Source: Actinomycetota bacterium
GTDB lineage: Bacteria; Actinomycetota; Humimicrobiia; Humimicrobiales; Humimicrobiaceae
DNA length: 7,352 nt
Reading direction: 5' to 3'
Assembly: GCA_023475715.1 (NCBI GenBank)
Contig: JAMCVO010000077.1
Location: 1-7,352, forward strand
Below the pieces are notes generated by a model. That model was not told the DNA's origin. It did no database searches and worked only from the letters and a program-made list of their open reading frames with translations. Position 1 is the stretch's first letter. Each line of letters starts with the position of its first letter. Shown in pieces: positions 4,972-7,352 of this stretch. The translations under genes and the position numbers were made by a program.

Positions 4972-6510
4972 ATGGCTCAAGATACAAATATAGAAAAAGT
5001 AAATAGCTTAAAAAATAAAAATAAAAGCAAGAATATTTTGATGGTTTATCCAAAATATGCTCAAACATTTTGGAGCTTTGAGTCTATTTTGAAAATCATC
5101 GGTAAAAAAGCCGCTTATCCACCCTTAGGATTGCTGAGTATTGCTTCAGCGCTTCCAGGGGATTGGAATAAAAAGCTTGTTGATATGAATATTGAAAATT
5201 TAACTGACAGTGACATCAAATGGGCGGATTATGTGTTTGTAAGCGCAATGATTGTTCAAAAAGAATCGACTATGAAGGTTATTGAAAAAGTTAAAAAATT
5301 TGGAAAACCTGTAGTTGCCGGAGGTCCCCTGTTTACCACCGGACATGAAGATTTCCCTGATGTGGACCACATATTCCTGGGGGAAGCAGAAGCTACTCTG
5401 CCCATATTCATTGAAGATATGAAGAAAAATGATTGTAAAAAGATTTATTCTTCGTTTGATACATTTCCAGATATAAGTAAGACGCTTGTCCCGGATTGGA
5501 ACCTGATCAATATATCCAAATACAACTCACTTTGCATCCAATTTTCCAGAGGATGTCCTTTTGACTGCGAGTTTTGTGATGTAGTTGTATTAAATGGGCG
5601 AAAACCAAGATCAAAATCAAAGGAACAGATAATCAATGAATTAAATGCTTTATATAGCATAAACTGGCGTGCAGGGGTATTTTTCGTTGATGATAATTTA
5701 ATTGGAAATAAAATGAAGCTGAAAGAAGAGATTCTTCCTGCAATAATTCAATGGCAAAAGAAGAGGAGTTATCCATTTTCCTTTAATACTCAGGTTTCCA
5801 TTAACCTGTCCGATGATGAAGAATTAATAAAATTACTGACTGAAGCAAATTTTACAACAGTATTTATAGGAATTGAAACACCTGATCCCAATGGTTTAGA
5901 AGAATGCAGCAAATATCATAATAAGAACAGAGACCTGCTTCAATCAGTAAAGAAGCTTCAAAACGCAGGTTTGGAAGTACAGGCAGGATTTATTGTTGGT
6001 TTTGACAGTGACACGCCTTCTATCTTCCAGAGACAGATTGAGTTTATCCAGAAAAGCGGGATCATAACTGCAATGGTCGGGCTCCTTACTGCTCTGCCCA
6101 AAACCAAACTTTACAAAAGGCTGGTCGAAACGAAGAGAATCCAAAAAGATAAGGTGTCATCAGCAAACAACACCATAGAATCTACTTTGAATTTTGAACC
6201 AAAGATGGATATAAAGCAGCTTTTCAGCGGCTATAATAAGATACTTAAAACCATATATAGTCCTAAAGCTTATTATGAACGAATAAAAACTTTCTTAAGA
6301 GAGTTCCATCCTCCAAAACGAAAAGTCAGGAGAATGAAAATGTACCATGTGCGGGCACTATTCGGCTCATTATGGATACTGGGTGTTAAAAACAGAGGCA
6401 GAAGGTATTTCTGGCTGTTAATTTTATGGAGTTTATTTAAATACCCGGGATTATTTCCTTATGTAATTGGCTACTCGCTTTGTGGAATTCATTTCAGGAA
6501 ATTAGCATAA
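4972..6510 (+). CDS. B12-binding radical SAM protein, HpnP-like with DUF4070 C-terminus
   Basis: The 512 residues show an N-terminal B12-binding Rossmann domain (about 21-155; PPLGLLSIAS at 50-59, GGP at 117-119, FLGEAE at 135-140), then the radical SAM core with the cluster motif C195-x3-C199-x2-C202, and FVDDNLIGN (238-246) and GIETPD (300-305). Residues about 345-512 match my memory of the DUF4070 type of tail, ending in basic and then hydrophobic stretches (480-507) that could touch the membrane. Such proteins include HpnP, the hopanoid C-2 methylase, and most characterised relatives methylate unactivated carbons with methylcobalamin and SAM. The HpnP-like order of motifs is clear, yet the substrate is unknown and no hopanoid genes are in view. 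The gene stands alone, with a long unusual upstream region and a strong terminator 44 bases after its stop. Confidence 0.85.
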   Translation: MAQDTNIEKVNSLKNKNKSKNILMVYPKYAQTFWSFESILKIIGKKAAYPPLGLLSIASALPGDWNKKLVDMNIENLTDSDIKWADYVFVSAMIVQKESTMKVIEKVKKFGKPVVAGGPLFTTGHEDFPDVDHIFLGEAEATLPIFIEDMKKNDCKKIYSSFDTFPDISKTLVPDWNLINISKYNSLCIQFSRGCPFDCEFCDVVVLNGRKPRSKSKEQIINELNALYSINWRAGVFFVDDNLIGNKMKLKEEILPAIIQWQKKRSYPFSFNTQVSINLSDDEELIKLLTEANFTTVFIGIETPDPNGLEECSKYHNKNRDLLQSVKKLQNAGLEVQAGFIVGFDSDTPSIFQRQIEFIQKSGIITAMVGLLTALPKTKLYKRLVETKRIQKDKVSSANNTIESTLNFEPKMDIKQLFSGYNKILKTIYSPKAYYERIKTFLREFHPPKRKVRRMKMYHVRALFGSLWILGVKNRGRRYFWLLILWSLFKYPGLFPYVIGYSLCGIHFRKLA

Positions 6511-6554
6511 GTAATTGCAGTAATTGTCTTTAATCTATCTAATAGATGTTAATC

Positions 6555-6590
6555 AATGAGGCTTGATATTTTATCAAGCCTCATTTTTTT
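6555..6590 (+). terminator. Strong intrinsic terminator of the radical SAM gene
   Basis: A perfect 14-bp stem (6555-6568 with 6572-6585, beginning AATGAGGCTTGATA) closes on a TTT loop and runs into a T-tract to 6590. It begins 44 bases after the stop at 6510. The minus-strand side lacks a T-run, so it serves mainly the plus-strand gene although it lies between convergent genes. Confidence 0.93.
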
Positions 6591-6655
6591 AACAGTAAAT
6601 TAATTCAAAAACCTCCAAAGCCGATAATCATGCATTCTGTCAATATACCTATTTT

Positions 6656-7352
6656 TTAATCTACTGCAGGTTGTTCTTCCGCCAGGTCCAATTTTATTTT
6701 TACAGCTTCAGCTTCAATGTTCTCCTTCTTAGCTTGTGTAAACAGTGATACTACTATCAAAACTATGAAGCTCAAAGGTACTGATATTATTGCAGGATTA
6801 TTTATTGGAACCGGCGCTGTTACATTAGGAATATTATAAACCTCATTAAAAGTCTTTTGAGAAAGCAAAATCAAAACCAGCGCTGAAATTAATCCTGTAG
6901 ATATTGACGCAATTATGCCTTTTGCAGTAGTTTTTTTCCAGAATAGAAGCATTAAAATTGCCGGCAAGTTTGCAGATGCTGCGACAGAAAAAGCCCATCC
7001 TACAAGATAAGACACATTCATTCCTTTAAACACTATTCCGAGTATCATCGCAATTACACCAACTCCAACTGCGGTAATTTTCCCCGCCATTACTTTTTTG
7101 CGGTCACTCATCTTCAAACCTATGAACCTGTCCATTAAATCATGGGCCACTGCCCCGGATGATGCAACTATGAGACCGCTGACTGTTCCCAGTATTGTTG
7201 CAAATGCCGTTGCAGAAATTATTGCAAAAAGCAAAATTCCAAATGATTTTGCCAGAAGCGGTGCTGACATATTGTCATTAGTCAAATCAATTACTCCATT
7301 TGTCATAGCGCCAAGCCCCATGTAAAGAGTCAATATATAAAATAATCCTATC
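6656..7352 (-). CDS. Sodium/solute symporter, ActP (acetate permease)-like, C-terminal part
   Basis: The frame is open to the right edge, so the 231 residues seen are the C-terminal part of a longer protein (E. coli ActP has about 550); the start is missing because the window ends. It belongs to the SSS family, which couples uptake of acetate and other short carboxylates to sodium or another cation. The ActP-like marks are the helix GTVSGLIVASSGAVAHDL with the typical Ala/Ser-rich S-x-AVxHDL end, then VGWAFSVAASANLPAILMLLFW. About six hydrophobic segments can be seen, followed by a charged cytoplasmic-type tail (AKKENIEAEAVKIK). Which monocarboxylate it carries cannot be read; acetate, propionate and pyruvate are all known for the family. 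It converges on the radical SAM gene and its own terminator is not evident. Confidence 0.87.
   Translation of the reverse strand, partial: IGLFYILTLYMGLGAMTNGVIDLTNDNMSAPLLAKSFGILLFAIISATAFATILGTVSGLIVASSGAVAHDLMDRFIGLKMSDRKKVMAGKITAVGVGVIAMILGIVFKGMNVSYLVGWAFSVAASANLPAILMLLFWKKTTAKGIIASISTGLISALVLILLSQKTFNEVYNIPNVTAPVPINNPAIISVPLSFIVLIVVSLFTQAKKENIEAEAVKIKLDLAEEQPAVD

Noticed and set aside
6611..6643. TTGACA and GGAGG on the minus strand after the symporter gene, as start signals of a small gene
   Set aside because: No -10 hexamer is found at proper distance, and the only nearby start (TTG) is followed at once by a stop.

Overview
The window is AT-rich bacterial DNA with compact, strongly stranded genes. 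The gene content (a B12-dependent acyl-CoA mutase operon, a B12-binding radical SAM enzyme and an acetate-type sodium symporter) suggests a low-GC anaerobic bacterium. The phylum cannot be fixed from the sequence.

Left part, all on the minus strand. A three-gene operon reads leftward: a MeaB-type GTPase (3385-2423), the large catalytic subunit of a methylmalonyl-CoA-mutase-family enzyme (2392-632) and a separate small B12-binding subunit (597-196). Gaps are only 30-34 bases and the two mutase subunits have good ribosome binding sites. The large subunit makes the acyl-CoA/5'-deoxyadenosyl chamber, the small one carries cobalamin, and MeaB would load and protect the cofactor. The active site is not that of a standard mutase: by hand alignment Tyr89 is Ile, His244 is Asn and Asn366 is Asp, while the carboxylate-binding Arg207 is kept. 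No epimerase or carboxylase is present, so the substrate is left open. A weak hairpin terminator (147-172) ends the operon, and directly behind it a good promoter (105-133) drives a gene of which only the first codons (11-1) are in the window.

Middle. A Gfo/Idh/MocA-family NAD(P)-dependent oxidoreductase (4478-3468, minus) lies 82 bases upstream of meaB. Its inferred promoter (4613-4641) shares architecture and an overlapping dyad with the promoter at 105-133. This looks like a duplicated promoter-operator module and is the clearest regulatory signal here. A 493-base divergent intergenic region (4479-4971) follows. It also holds a GC-rich palindrome and a short tandem repeat just before the next gene.

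Right part. A B12-binding radical SAM protein of the HpnP-like/DUF4070 type (4972-6510, plus) ends at a strong intrinsic terminator (6555-6590). It converges with the C-terminal 231 residues of an ActP-like sodium/solute symporter (7352-6656, minus), whose start lies beyond the window.

The candidates for something undescribed are the mutase with its altered catalytic residues and matching divergent B12 subunit, and the promoter-operator module shared by two separate transcription units.
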